Positions 12,401 through 18,798 of a DNA stretch of 64,000 nucleotides are shown piece after piece. Every line of letters begins with the position of its first letter. Position 1 is the stretch's first letter. The position numbers and the translations under genes were made by a program. The stretch is from Methylomonas sp. 11b (GTDB lineage Bacteria; Pseudomonadota; Gammaproteobacteria; Methylococcales; Methylomonadaceae), in NCBI RefSeq assembly GCF_000515215.1, contig NZ_KI911557.1:1199586-1263585 (forward strand), written 5' to 3'. Below the pieces are notes generated by a model. The model ran no database searches. It had not been told where the DNA came from and saw only the letters and a program-made list of their open reading frames with translations.

Positions 12401-14045
12401 CCAGAACCGCGCCTTTTTCCAGGATGACATCGCCTTCGGAGTTAAGCGCGATCTCGCCGCCGTTAACCATACGTTCGGCAACCGTGCGGCCAATCCCTGC
12501 CACGGTGGGCGCAATATCAGTTAGCGGCGTACCTTCTCGGATGTCCACCAGGACGGTCTTACCTTTTAATATGCCAGTCTTTTGCAACGGCGCGTCTTTC
12601 AATTCAAAGTTGCGCAGCTCCACTTCCAAGACATTGCTTTCCATGGTGCGGATGACTTTATCTGTTCCGGACACATCGATTTTCGCGCCGGCATCGATCA
12701 GGATCCGGCTATCGTTTTTTAGGCTGTTGTCGGCAACCGGATTTAACGGCGATTTAGTCGCGGTAATTGATACCTTCCCCGAAGGCGCGTTAATTTCCGA
12801 CCCAGCCTGTAAATGCACCTTATCAGCCATAATCTCGACCCGAGATTGCGGCTGCACCTGACCGGGTACAGCGGTTTTCTCCACCAACACCTTGACGGTT
12901 TCGCCGGACTCCAGGGTTTGGGTTTCCTCGATGTATTCCACCTCGGGCAGAATCTCGGTGGTACTTCCCGCGCCCAAAGTCACTTGTGCGGAACGGCCCA
13001 AACCATCGCCTTTATCCGCGGTGCGGGTGGTGGCTTTCGCGGTGATAACAGTCTCGCCGCCTTCGGTTTTGGTAGTAAAACCTTCCCGCGCCAACAGGCG
13101 GATCGTGCCGTTGACGTTGGTGGAGGTGGTTGCGGATACCTTGCCGCTTTGCTTGACGGCAAAGCCCATCAAGGTGACGTTACCGCGATTGGCGGCGATG
13201 TTACCCAAGTTTTCCACTCTACCGCCGGTCTCGACTTCCACTAGCAAGCCGCGCACGTCGTTATTAGTCCTATCATCAGCTGTTGGCGCTTCCTGCAAAT
13301 ACACTTTGTCGGTCGCCGCCGCCATGATTACCTGACCGCCGGGCGATTCCACATCGCCTTTGTTCATGATGCTCGGGGCAATCACCAGGATGCGGCCGCC
13401 CTCGCTGGACTTGATACGCGCCCCGCTTTCCACTTTGATCTCGATGGGGACTTTCTGACCGTCGGCATCCAGCTTGAAACTACCGTCACCGTTTTTTTGA
13501 TAAAAATCGCCGGAGCCTTGAAAAGCGGCGCGACCATCCTTGGAGACAGTACCTATGGTTTCCTTATCAAAGGTTTTTTCGAAACTGACATCCATCGTCG
13601 AAGCCACCAGCCCACGGGCATTGACCACGGAATCCCTACCGAACACGAAACCGTTTTTATTGACCAGATATATCTGGCCGTTGGCGGTTACCGAGCCCAA
13701 AATCTGGCTGGGATTTTTGCTGGGATCGACGATTTTGTTTAGGGCGATGGCGCTGGCGCTGGGCTGTTTGAACTCGACGGAACTGTCGGCGCTGACATTA
13801 AACTTATCCCAATTCAGAATAACCCGGTCGGTTTCCTGATTAATGGTCATATTATTACCGACTACGGAACGGTTGGCGCCGCCCATGCTGGCCCAGACCG
13901 CGCTGGGCACCGGTAATTCGGCGCAGACCGGCGAGACAAAAGCGATCAGCATACTGCCGGCGACTGCCGACTTTACGCAAGCCGCAATGGGATTTAATCT
14001 GAAAAATACCGCGTCGTCATGCTGGTGCTGTTGTCTATTAGTCAT
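3465..14045 (-). CDS. Filamentous-haemagglutinin family exoprotein (TpsA)
   Basis: This 3526-residue protein is the cargo of a two-partner secretion system. It has a long signal sequence (cleavage likely near residue 42), then a TPS domain at about 43-320. The NPNG-type motif reads N129-K-N-G132 (VNKNGFVFG), so the proline is replaced. The body is a long beta-helix of degenerate repeats rich in Gly, Asn, Val and Ala (GGNISV, SGSV types). A segment DDTDGDGLADIN near residue 2375 looks like a calcium-binding Asp loop. The last ~110 residues match the C-terminal region of FHA-family outer-membrane proteins (DUF3739 type). Proteins of this kind act as adhesins at the cell surface. The transporter TpsB is encoded upstream on the same strand. 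The leader holds a GEMM riboswitch candidate, and a 19-bp inverted repeat lies further upstream. No C-terminal toxin domain was seen. Confidence 0.9.
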   Translation of the reverse strand: MTNRQQHQHDDAVFFRLNPIAACVKSAVAGSMLIAFVSPVCAELPVPSAVWASMGGANRSVVGNNMTINQETDRVILNWDKFNVSADSSVEFKQPSASAIALNKIVDPSKNPSQILGSVTANGQIYLVNKNGFVFGRDSVVNARGLVASTMDVSFEKTFDKETIGTVSKDGRAAFQGSGDFYQKNGDGSFKLDADGQKVPIEIKVESGARIKSSEGGRILVIAPSIMNKGDVESPGGQVIMAAATDKVYLQEAPTADDRTNNDVRGLLVEVETGGRVENLGNIAANRGNVTLMGFAVKQSGKVSATTSTNVNGTIRLLAREGFTTKTEGGETVITAKATTRTADKGDGLGRSAQVTLGAGSTTEILPEVEYIEETQTLESGETVKVLVEKTAVPGQVQPQSRVEIMADKVHLQAGSEINAPSGKVSITATKSPLNPVADNSLKNDSRILIDAGAKIDVSGTDKVIRTMESNVLEVELRNFELKDAPLQKTGILKGKTVLVDIREGTPLTDIAPTVAGIGRTVAERMVNGGEIALNSEGDVILEKGAVLDFSGGEITYLDGFITTSKLLANGRLVDISEADPLVPYEAIYGEVVKKYQKWGITKVWKIDGPFTLARFEPGYVEGQDAGSLMVRANNAILDGELLGKTTNGRRQRTLAEQAKGSRLTVDTAFTQSNAQALIFSAGVQNSIDLDIDDVFPVGNDGLAMALAVDANKLIDGGVHTAVFKTNGNISVADNATLRLVAGGNLTLQGGAVDVRGNIVGAGATVKLETAETNAAGLQGEINLASGATIDLRGEWINDFAQPENLDGKTVAIDGGTFIAKAKGNGGGVNLRAGSLIDISAGAWLHEDRTLEAGKAQRTTGKGDTLQEGGIVLVAEPAIDNAGANVLMEGVMHAYAMQQGGGFTVKANAVAIRREETPSRGDGGVQPLQIATAFFGEGGFAEFDIGANLNGLTVEDGANIELRQQNRVLNNTYLEQANADGIEAFSDLTTLLPELRAPSKLTLRADHAAGINANSNLLVAATATINADDLSSVTLESDSSLVLDGRIVAHGGTVALDIIPDQSEVDPQYQQNQGIWLGSTARIDVSGGSQITVDGLGRRIGQVFDGGKVVVNAQRGFFASQAGSLIDVSGSQDILDLPVNSPAAIGASFAATLVGSHAGSINITAAEGAFLDGDMQAAGGAAPGTSGGKLSVFLNVDNRADPDAENSIFPRAPRILKISQERNVPFSAAFSKPGDSLPKKDSPGDRLTGIGYLAAEQISEGGFSSVDLAVSGEKGEIRFTGDVDLQLNNAIALDAVNFGWERNTAADTGNVQISATTATLGSDSYRAPIVKTSNGDGRLAVNADLIDLVGGSVTTGFNTVDLAADDDIRLKGIRIDSKELDFVGEFKTFSKLNLTAAQVYPTSLTEFTLAVTGDPNGTVTFNKSGKAAPVLSALGSLTVQGPNIVQNGVLTAPLGEIVLEATKSVTFGADSMTSVSAKGQIIPLGVTQGGLEWLLPLAGTGNNLNVVNPDLKPAETDKKRVFESPEKKITVKAAQILREDGALVDLSGGGDLLGFEFIPGDGGSLDVLASDQRFAVVPGISGYSPFDPKSFPESGLKTGDSIYVGAGSGLAAGYYALLPARYALLPDAFLVSPVAGSANAIPGTSRTRIDGAAVVTGYRSVAGTDIRDQYWSEYVVEAGSIAKTRSEYNISSANQFFADRAVNKELAIPRLPQDAGQLVLNAKTRLELPTVVADVVEGGRGGLVDIVADKLALGTTAATDDVELLVSDLDKFRVDSLLLGAVRSFDAATGHTKLDVIAKSVTVAQNTTLKAPEALLAASETVTLEQGAKIEASGAVADTDSDTALEVNGDGALLRASAGKQATINRTGAKGLKGDLNISASAVISAGAGSVALDSTRRTKMAGELNLAGGSLYLGAETINLGETAGVSTGLSLDNTQLAHLTVNELVLSSRGMVNLYGELLQTDALGQPFQFGDLRIDALGLAGKANVGKTLSLNAKTLSIANSKSTGSVLAGDGSGVLNVNVQQLLLDQGKFQLSGFAAVNVNAGERMLGKGDSTLTALTDLSVNTPFVSAENGAKTIINASGHGLSLTGGSQTLTAGTQGIAAQLLLEADSIGLNTALLYQTGNVALNALQGNVTLGGNALIDVSGAVAYAGLSKPVNLSGGKIGLSSQHGNISAEAGSKLLLNASNAEMLAGLLSAQAGAGQVQFNGFIDAHGVGKANGGRVAIDTGSLSAGGFSALNTVFTAAGFSGAVELRTRSGDIVVDAGQTVNANAINLFADTGNISVDGTLDASGANGGSVTLAAEDLLTLNSSALILANAQAANGNGGKVSLSSLDGSAADGAGIEIQPGARINVAAAGAGAAGEVYLRADRDDTDGDGLADINVKAIAAGTIVGDTDVTVEGARIYNNSRIASAEQQAMHNDNLAYMSDLAAANVANSRFGAGFTIIPGVEVRSSGNLTIAETWDLGKLDSGEAWRYGANNDLVGVLTLRAKGNLLINANLSDGFSTGVLNSASFGAINVSDYLQTGASWSYQLIGGADLGSANAMTVLASASLLTSAGSGDVSLANDVSVRTGTGDIDIRAARDLVYGNASSSIYTAGRADADDAKRWGSGGPDLAALFYAEYPVDGGDISIQVGRDIDAKPSAQLLSDALVRTGDWSNSNQHSTEFDSERPTAWGVALGISDSSGFSRQHQQSVTAFGGGNVRISAGGNVEDLSVMIPTTGKQVGERDTPVADATVITFKTNVVEVNGGGNLQLQAGGDIAGGVFYVDGGAADIYAHGSLKAGTNNGLNPILALGDAQFNVVAGKSMALEAIVDPMFVTLPDSVDLINGSSNRFFRYSTDSKVTLTTLSGDLGLENDIASLKKATNTNISEGFLVYPAGLHAYALNGNIAVDKSFTLYPSAQGDLELFAAENLTGKGNPRIILSDAEPAALPSAALPFVGSSLTDLDNVLKVLDIQQPQSPTAIHASTPLHANDPNPVLISTGSGNIGRIDDDIVFVLAKPAEVSAGQDIVRATFNIQHNNADAVSIFNAGRDIRYTINIHPDTGNIIEADQGIDVAGPGQLTALAGRDVNLGSSIGITSSGDQSNAALADDGANITVIAGLAGGALNSNGFAEGFMLNSGKYVLENQRYLNLFVQEMRSITGDSSLSVDSAKLALNGLSTVDRARLDSKLLSVVQSVFLQEVKANASTLAKATTKQAQDLAELKLLATIESLFPGTTLLAGNSDYRIDAANGIVINADTSASNILNNLNAVLQQKIEAELARQGKTFASASDREKDDARELVRPKLGNISLFLSSIQTKDGGDANLFTPNGGITVGLATADIGLAKEDDELGVIVKKQGEANLLARNDIDVNIQRVVTLGNGNITGGSTEGDVDAGRSAQTALAAPPLKVSYDAAGMPVLEVSPVLQGGGIRTVGAGDVLLFAPRGIIDAGEAGIRGNNVTLIGTAIVGADNIDIGGSAVGVPVAATGSVAAGLTGVSNVAAAVGKSLDSTGSVGKEAAEKLAKAATNTLGILSVDILGFGE

Positions 14046-14071
14046 AATATCGCCTGTGCCAATCGAAGAAA

Positions 14072-14160
14072 CAACCGCATAAAAAATCGGTTGGCAACCC
14101 GGCTGTCTTGACTGACAAGACCCGCGGCTTTCCGCCCCCGCTTCGCAACGGGTTTAGCAA
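14072..14160 (-). promoter_or_regulatory. GEMM-type c-di-GMP-I riboswitch candidate with terminator platform (tpsA leader)
   Basis: On the minus strand the leader carries AAACCC, a stem closed by a GCGA (GNRA) tetraloop, GGCGGAAAGCC, then GGGTC, a stem-loop and GACAGCCGGGTTGCC. Order and spacing match the GEMM (c-di-GMP-I) aptamer consensus. Immediately downstream CAACCG (14088-14093) can pair with CGGTTG (14072-14077), followed by TTTCTTC, which looks like a small terminator beside the tpsA ATG (14045). Deviations: the consensus GACGCAAAGCC reads GGCGGAAAGCC, and the base before AAACC is not the usual GGCA, so P1 pairing is poor. The family call rests on motif recognition; ligand and activity are inference. 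Confidence 0.75.
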
Positions 14161-14196
14161 TATTTAAATAAAACGGTAAGTTGCCTCGTTTTCACC

Positions 14197-14229
14197 CCCC
14201 CTCACCCTGCCCTCTCCCGCTGGAGAGGG
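14197..14229. repeat. Dispersed palindromic repeat (CCCTCACCC...CCTCTCCC family)
   Basis: The stretch reads CCCTCACCCTGCCCTCTCCC and then GCTGGAGAGGG, with a CCTCTCC/GGAGAGG stem. The same repeat occurs at 19284-19319 and as an inverted pair at 53221-53310 inside dnaE2. It lies between the AT-rich upstream region and the riboswitch of tpsA. Confidence 0.6.
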
Positions 14230-14358
14230 ATTGTTGTGCTTCGCGGTGAATAAATACAAATAACTTTTAACTGCCTAAATAACCATTTAATTCGGAGTAA
14301 ATACTAATTTAAAACAGCCTCATAATAACTGTACAAAAGTAGTATCAAGGCAATATAA

Positions 14359-14409
14359 AATATTACATATTTATTACAGAAAATAGATTTGTAACAAATA
14401 TGTAATATT
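14359..14409. promoter_or_regulatory. 19-bp inverted repeat in the AT-rich region upstream of tpsA
   Basis: AATATTACATATTTATTAC (14359-14377) is followed after 13 bp by its reverse complement with one mismatch (14391-14409). The surrounding 14240-14460 is strikingly AT-rich compared with the rest of the window. It lies about 350 bp upstream of the tpsA start and 230 bp downstream of the tpsB stop. It could be a repressor or activator site for the tpsA promoter, or a cruciform. Function is not known. Confidence 0.45.
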
Positions 14410-14456
14410 CATAATAAATAATTAGTAAGGCAGAAATAATAATATTACTTAGTGGT

Positions 14457-14541
14457 CGCCCCTGAAAAATGAGGGGCGTTGAAAATCACAAACCGGATTT
14501 GCAGCGCAGTCTGCGGCTCCCGCATACGCGGAAATGACGCG
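14457..14541. repeat. Short hairpin and dispersed repeat downstream of tpsB
   Basis: A 7-bp stem CGCCCCT/AGGGGCG spans 14457-14478. Next to it, GCTCCCGCATACGCGGAAATGACG (about 14515-14538) resembles the GCTCCCGC...GCGGGAGCGACG palindrome at 19593. Both are noncoding. Confidence 0.4.
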
Positions 14542-14562
14542 TTTTTCGAGTTCCTCTTAAGT

Positions 14563-14612
14563 AACAAAAGACCGGAGCGAATAACCCAAAGACACCAGTT
14601 AATTCGCTCCCG
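14563..14612 (-). terminator. Rho-independent terminator of tpsB
   Basis: On the minus strand GGGAGCGAAT pairs with ATTCGCTCC (arms 14602-14610 and 14574-14582, 9 bp perfect). The stem is followed by GGTCTTTTGTT. It sits about 30 bp after the tpsB stop and separates tpsB from tpsA, which therefore needs its own promoter. Confidence 0.7.
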
Positions 14613-14640
14613 TCTTCCGCAACCATTCAGCCGCCGCACC

Positions 14641-16230
14641 CTAAAATTGTGTTGCAATCCTAAAGTCCACCCTGTTCTCGCCGCGCCTGACAGTGCCTTG
14701 GTCCAGCAACGGAATGCCGAAATCAAACTCGCCTTGCACATGCTTGAACATATCGAAACGTAAACCCACCCCGGTGCTGGCCAGTGCCATTTCGTTGGCG
14801 TTACCCGGTAAGGCGTCGACAATCCAGCCTTTGCCGGCATCGACAAACACCAGTGCCCGCATTTTGTCGAACTCGTCCCATGCGTCCGGCACCAGCCGTG
14901 GGCTATACCATTCCAGCGAGGCGGTCACGCCGTCATCGGATAGCGCATTAGTTTCCAAATAGCCGCGCACGGTTTGAAAACCGCCCATCGAAAATTGCTC
15001 GTTACTGATCAGCGGCGAATCGGTGATCTGTCCGGACATGCGCGCCGCCACTTCCATACCCCACGGCAAGTTATGCCGATAGTCCATACCACCACTCAGA
15101 TAGATAAAATTGGATCTGGCTAAAAAGCGCTTGTCGGCAAACTGCTGCTCATCGCTGCCCAAGCCGCGTATCGCAAAGTTGACCCCGACATTGAAAGACA
15201 ACAAAGACTCGGCATCGCGCAAATTACCGCTGTACTGGGCCATGAACGGCAAATAACTGATAGGGGTTTTTAAGGTATCCGAACCTAATAAATTCAAATC
15301 TTCCTTAAAGTCTTTGTAATCTACGCCCAGCGTCGCCGTGTGCGTGTAATTGTTTAGCGTCTTCAGCGGCGACACAAAACGCGCGCCGTAAATATCACCG
15401 GTACCGATCACCGATAAGGCGCCGGCACTGGCAATTTGCGACGTAGAAGACGAACTGACAGCGTATAAAGCTAGGCGCTTGTCGTCGTCGATGATAGGCA
15501 GCACATAACTACCAACCAACACTTCCACTTCGTCCGGATTTTCCGGGGAGGTTTGATACATGAACGACGCGCTATGAAATTTTTGCCAAAGATTGTCATA
15601 ACGCAATGACACCAAAGTCCGTAACCGACTGGTGTTCTGCGTATTGCGGGAATTGACTTCCACTTTGCCGTGCAAGGGCAATTCGTCTTTAACTTTGAGA
15701 TCCACTTCCAGCGTACCCGGCGTTTCACCGGCCCGCAGCACCGGTACTACGCTCCTGTCCTCGCTCTCGCCGGCCAATGCGGTCAGCTGCTCCTGCATTT
15801 TCGGTAAATTGGGCACATTACCTTCCGCCAGCTCGGGTACTTTGGCTTTGATAGCGCCCAGCGAGAAGTAACGGGAATCGGTGACTCGCAAACGCGATAC
15901 CTTGCCTTCCGTCACCTGTAAATACACCACGCCGCCCACCACGTTTTGCTCGGGAATATCCACAGAGACAGTTTGATAACCTTTGCTGCGATACAGCTCT
16001 TCCAGTGCGCTACGCGCTTCTTCCACGGTATCGATGGTTTTTTTCGGGCCTAAAAACCGGTAGACGCAGCGTTCTACCAATTTCCGGTCCAATAAAGTGC
16101 TGCCTTTCAGGCGCAGCTCCAGTAAATCGAATTGATTGCCGGCTTCTTCCGCGCAAACCAGCGCACTAGCCGTCAATAACACAGCCGCCAAACCGAAACG
16201 GACCGAGCCTAAAAACAAATGTTGTTTCAT
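14641..16230 (-). CDS. ShlB/FhaC-type two-partner secretion transporter (TpsB)
   Basis: The product is an outer-membrane pore that exports the TpsA protein. After a signal peptide (MKQHLFLGSVRFGLAAVLL) comes a POTRA region at about 30-190 (FDLLELRLKGSTLL, KGYQTVSVDIPEQNV), then the beta-barrel. A VRGY motif (TVRGYLETNALSDDG) and a C-terminal Phe (RIATQF) are typical of the Omp85/TpsB family. Length (529 residues) is normal. The ATG at 16230 follows GGGTGAA. A longer frame opens at a TTG at 16284, but those bases form the terminator of the upstream gene, so that start is unlikely. Confidence 0.9.
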   Translation of the reverse strand: MKQHLFLGSVRFGLAAVLLTASALVCAEEAGNQFDLLELRLKGSTLLDRKLVERCVYRFLGPKKTIDTVEEARSALEELYRSKGYQTVSVDIPEQNVVGGVVYLQVTEGKVSRLRVTDSRYFSLGAIKAKVPELAEGNVPNLPKMQEQLTALAGESEDRSVVPVLRAGETPGTLEVDLKVKDELPLHGKVEVNSRNTQNTSRLRTLVSLRYDNLWQKFHSASFMYQTSPENPDEVEVLVGSYVLPIIDDDKRLALYAVSSSSTSQIASAGALSVIGTGDIYGARFVSPLKTLNNYTHTATLGVDYKDFKEDLNLLGSDTLKTPISYLPFMAQYSGNLRDAESLLSFNVGVNFAIRGLGSDEQQFADKRFLARSNFIYLSGGMDYRHNLPWGMEVAARMSGQITDSPLISNEQFSMGGFQTVRGYLETNALSDDGVTASLEWYSPRLVPDAWDEFDKMRALVFVDAGKGWIVDALPGNANEMALASTGVGLRFDMFKHVQGEFDFGIPLLDQGTVRRGENRVDFRIATQF

Positions 16231-16241
16231 TTCACCCATCG

Positions 16242-16270
16242 CAAAAAAAGACAGCCTCCGCAAGCGAAGG
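16242..16270 (-). terminator. Rho-independent terminator after the 16340-17899 gene
   Basis: On the minus strand ACAGCCTTCG, loop CTTG, CGGAGGCTGT forms a 10-bp stem with one G-U pair, followed by a run of seven T. It is a textbook intrinsic terminator located 70 bp after the preceding stop and immediately before the tpsB start codon. Confidence 0.9.
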
Positions 16271-16339
16271 CTGTTTGTATTCAATGCGCATCCTTGCGCG
16301 AACCTCTAGCTATTACACTAAAGGTTTGTTACACGCTGA

Positions 16340-17899
16340 TTACATCGGTTTGCTGGTGTTGGTAGAGTTTTTGATAACCGGCACTTGGCAGTTGCTCAAA
16401 GAACCCGCTACCGCGTGCGAGTAAGGCATAACAGGTGAATTGACATTGAACGTGTCGGTAAAGTTGTTGCCGTTACCGATAGCCAAATAACCTGATTGAC
16501 CGAATGGGTGAACGAAACTAATGTTCAACTCGGTAGCCAAAATGGTTGGTGCGGCCGCGTCGGCAGCGATTTTAGCGATAACAGTGGATTTATCGGCGCT
16601 GATAGCTTTACGCCATTGGAAGGTTTGCTCAACCCAATCCATGTATTTGCCTCTGAAAGCTTGTTCCAGAGTTGGTGCTACACCGTCCACTTTGATAAAG
16701 CGGTAATGCTTGGCATGCGTGGCGTTGTTTTCCAAACTTTGGTGACCGATGGCCCAGCCTCTGTTACCGGCAGTGTTAACCGCAGTGTTGAACACGTCAG
16801 GGTTGGTAGTGGTGATTTGTTTAGAAGCAGTTTCACCATCGGCAAAGTCTTCCAAGCACAATTCCATATCACCCGAACCGCTAACTTCATGTTTCACGGG
16901 GCCCGCCAATGGAGAACCAGGCCAATCAGGTGACAAACCGGCAGAACTGCAAGGGTTGTTCAGGAATTTGACGTATTGTTGCGCGCCGGTACCGGAACCG
17001 TCGATACGTTTGCAAAAATGCACTTTGGTATCGTTAGGGGTAACGTTTCTGACAGTGCCGTCGGAATCGGTGTAAGTCAAACCGGCAGTCAAGCTGGTTA
17101 AGGCAGTGCCGTTTACTTTAAACTCGGACCATCTTTTGATTTGACCGGAGATCAATTCAGCCACTTGTTGTTTGCTCAAGCTCGGCATACAGGCTTCGGT
17201 GTAATCGCCAGGTGCGCAGCTGCCGCCAAAACCGGCCAGCAGGTTTTGCGCTCTTTGCAAAGCCACATACAAGTTATCGGAAACCGGCACACCAAATACC
17301 AAGGCCGCTGCTGGCACCACGTTAAGTGCGGCATCTGCTTTAACTGGATCAACTTCGCTAGCGTTTGAAGGTTTGTTAGGACCGACGAACAATTTTGGCT
17401 CGACATCGGAAATACCGGCATCGGACAGCACGTTGGTCAGGTTAGCGCCGCTGGCGTTGCAAAACCAAGTGTTGGTCGCGCCTTGTTGGGTGCAGTTACC
17501 GTTGTCAATACGCATAGCAGCAATCGCCACGCCGTCGATCAGCGGGTTAACACCTTGCGCAGAACCGCCGGCAGAACGTTTGTGGAACAATACTTTAGCC
17601 GTGGTTGCGGCAGCACCGTTGACGGTCAGGCCGGGTACGTTAGTAGAGTTCAGTGTGCAGAAATAAGCACTATGGTTTTTACCTTCGGAACCCGCTGTAC
17701 CGTTGTCTTTAAATACATCCAAAGTACCGGCGTCGCACAAATTAACAAACAATGCCGCCAGGGCTTTGTCTTGCGCGCTAGCGCCGGACATAAAGATTTC
17801 GATATCCGGCGTGACGCTTGGCGCATGTGCGGATGCACCTTGCGAGAAACCTGCCAGAGAAGCCACTGCGATAGCAGCAGACAATAATTGCTTTTTCAT
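16340..17899 (-). CDS. Secreted protein of unknown function, possibly periplasmic-binding-protein-like
   Basis: The 519-residue protein has a clear signal peptide (MKKQLLSAAIAVASLAGFSQGASA). The mature part begins with IEIFMSGASAQDKALAAL and contains GSGTGAQQYVKFL, both reminiscent of phosphate-type or type-2 periplasmic binding folds. Several Cys are spaced in a way that suggests disulphides (CDAGT, FCTLN, NCTQQ, FCNAS, SCAPGDYTEAC). No C-terminal anchor was found. It lies between the VPLPA-CTERM gene and tpsB on the same strand and ends in a strong terminator. The binding-protein idea is a guess; I do not recognise the family. Confidence 0.6.
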   Translation of the reverse strand: MKKQLLSAAIAVASLAGFSQGASAHAPSVTPDIEIFMSGASAQDKALAALFVNLCDAGTLDVFKDNGTAGSEGKNHSAYFCTLNSTNVPGLTVNGAAATTAKVLFHKRSAGGSAQGVNPLIDGVAIAAMRIDNGNCTQQGATNTWFCNASGANLTNVLSDAGISDVEPKLFVGPNKPSNASEVDPVKADAALNVVPAAALVFGVPVSDNLYVALQRAQNLLAGFGGSCAPGDYTEACMPSLSKQQVAELISGQIKRWSEFKVNGTALTSLTAGLTYTDSDGTVRNVTPNDTKVHFCKRIDGSGTGAQQYVKFLNNPCSSAGLSPDWPGSPLAGPVKHEVSGSGDMELCLEDFADGETASKQITTTNPDVFNTAVNTAGNRGWAIGHQSLENNATHAKHYRFIKVDGVAPTLEQAFRGKYMDWVEQTFQWRKAISADKSTVIAKIAADAAAPTILATELNISFVHPFGQSGYLAIGNGNNFTDTFNVNSPVMPYSHAVAGSLSNCQVPVIKNSTNTSKPM

Positions 17900-17932
17900 T
17901 GTATATCTCTCAATTGATTGAATTTAAAGTTT

Positions 17933-17984
17933 GAGCCGACCCGTTCATGAAGGGGGAACCAGCAAAGCAGAATCCGGCCGGCTC
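17933..17984 (-). terminator. Hairpin between the VPLPA-CTERM gene and the downstream secreted protein gene
   Basis: GAGCCGGCC and GGTCGGCTC (minus strand) pair over 9 bp with one G-U, closing a 34-nt loop. There is no U-run. It may be a processing or stability hairpin that lowers read-through into the 17899 gene. Confidence 0.4.
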
Positions 17985-17999
17985 AAGACGTTTGCGGGA

Positions 18000-18791
18000 T
18001 TAAACCGCCAATGATTTACGACGAGTGGCGCGCAGTACGCCCATCAAGCCGGCGCCGAACATCCAAACTGCGGCAGGCAGTGGCACAGCAGCGGGTGCAG
18101 CGGTATAGGTCAAAGAACCCACGTTACCGCTAAATGAAAAATTCCATGTACCTGGGAAAGTTTCCAATTCTCCAGTATCGAAATCGTCGGCATTGACTTT
18201 TTCATGAACGAACGCCAAAGCATTGCCTAACTGACCTTGGGCGGCAAATGGCAAAGCAGTTTGGAAATCGTTACCGTAAACAGCTGTATAACCTTGTTGG
18301 CCAACAGTTCTGAAGGTGCTCAGATTGTTAGAATTGGCATCTTGAGTTTGAACAGAACCAACCATAACGTTCCATTTACTCATAGTATTACCAATGTCGC
18401 CTGCATTGCTATCGATGACGGCAGGAGAAGGAACTACTGACGTTGTGTAGAAACCAAATTTAGGCAGGTCAGTCAGGTCAGCCAGGATCCCATGACCACC
18501 AGAAACTCCCCAAGCAACGTCGTTGCCGGCAGTGTAAGCAGCAGCGAATGATTGAAAGTTGTTGTCGCTCAGTGAGAAAGACAATGATTGGCTAGGGTTA
18601 GCCAGAAATTGCTCAACAGTGATACCCAAATCCAGTGTAAATGAAGTTTTCGCTGTGTAGTCAACCAGGTTGAACAAAAACTCGCTACCGTCTGCTGTTG
18701 CATCACCGATAGCTTGGATACGCGCTTCCGCGGCGCCTGAAGCGGCCGCCGCCAATACTGCAACTGCCAACAATTTTTTAGACAATTTCAT
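18000..18791 (-). CDS. VPLPA-CTERM sorting domain protein
   Basis: The 263-residue protein has an N-terminal signal peptide (MKLSKKLLAVAVLAAAASGAAEA) and ends in VPLPAAVWMFGAGLMGVL followed by RATRRKS. This is the tripartite PEP-CTERM-like signal (VPLPA motif, hydrophobic helix, basic tail) that exosortase systems recognise. The middle part is Ser/Thr/Asn-rich and resembles other secreted matrix-associated proteins; no enzyme motif was found. The leader contains a GEMM riboswitch candidate whose expression platform can hide the ribosome binding site. The exosortase itself is not in the window. Confidence 0.85.
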   Translation of the reverse strand: MKLSKKLLAVAVLAAAASGAAEARIQAIGDATADGSEFLFNLVDYTAKTSFTLDLGITVEQFLANPSQSLSFSLSDNNFQSFAAAYTAGNDVAWGVSGGHGILADLTDLPKFGFYTTSVVPSPAVIDSNAGDIGNTMSKWNVMVGSVQTQDANSNNLSTFRTVGQQGYTAVYGNDFQTALPFAAQGQLGNALAFVHEKVNADDFDTGELETFPGTWNFSFSGNVGSLTYTAAPAAVPLPAAVWMFGAGLMGVLRATRRKSLAV

Positions 18792-18798
18792 TTTTAAA

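Noticed and set aside
14359..14409. A CRISPR or attachment site
   Set aside because: A single inverted repeat with no spacers or integrase nearby.
16231..16284. A longer TTG start for tpsB
   Set aside because: The added codons coincide with an intrinsic terminator and the signal peptide begins at the ATG at 16230.
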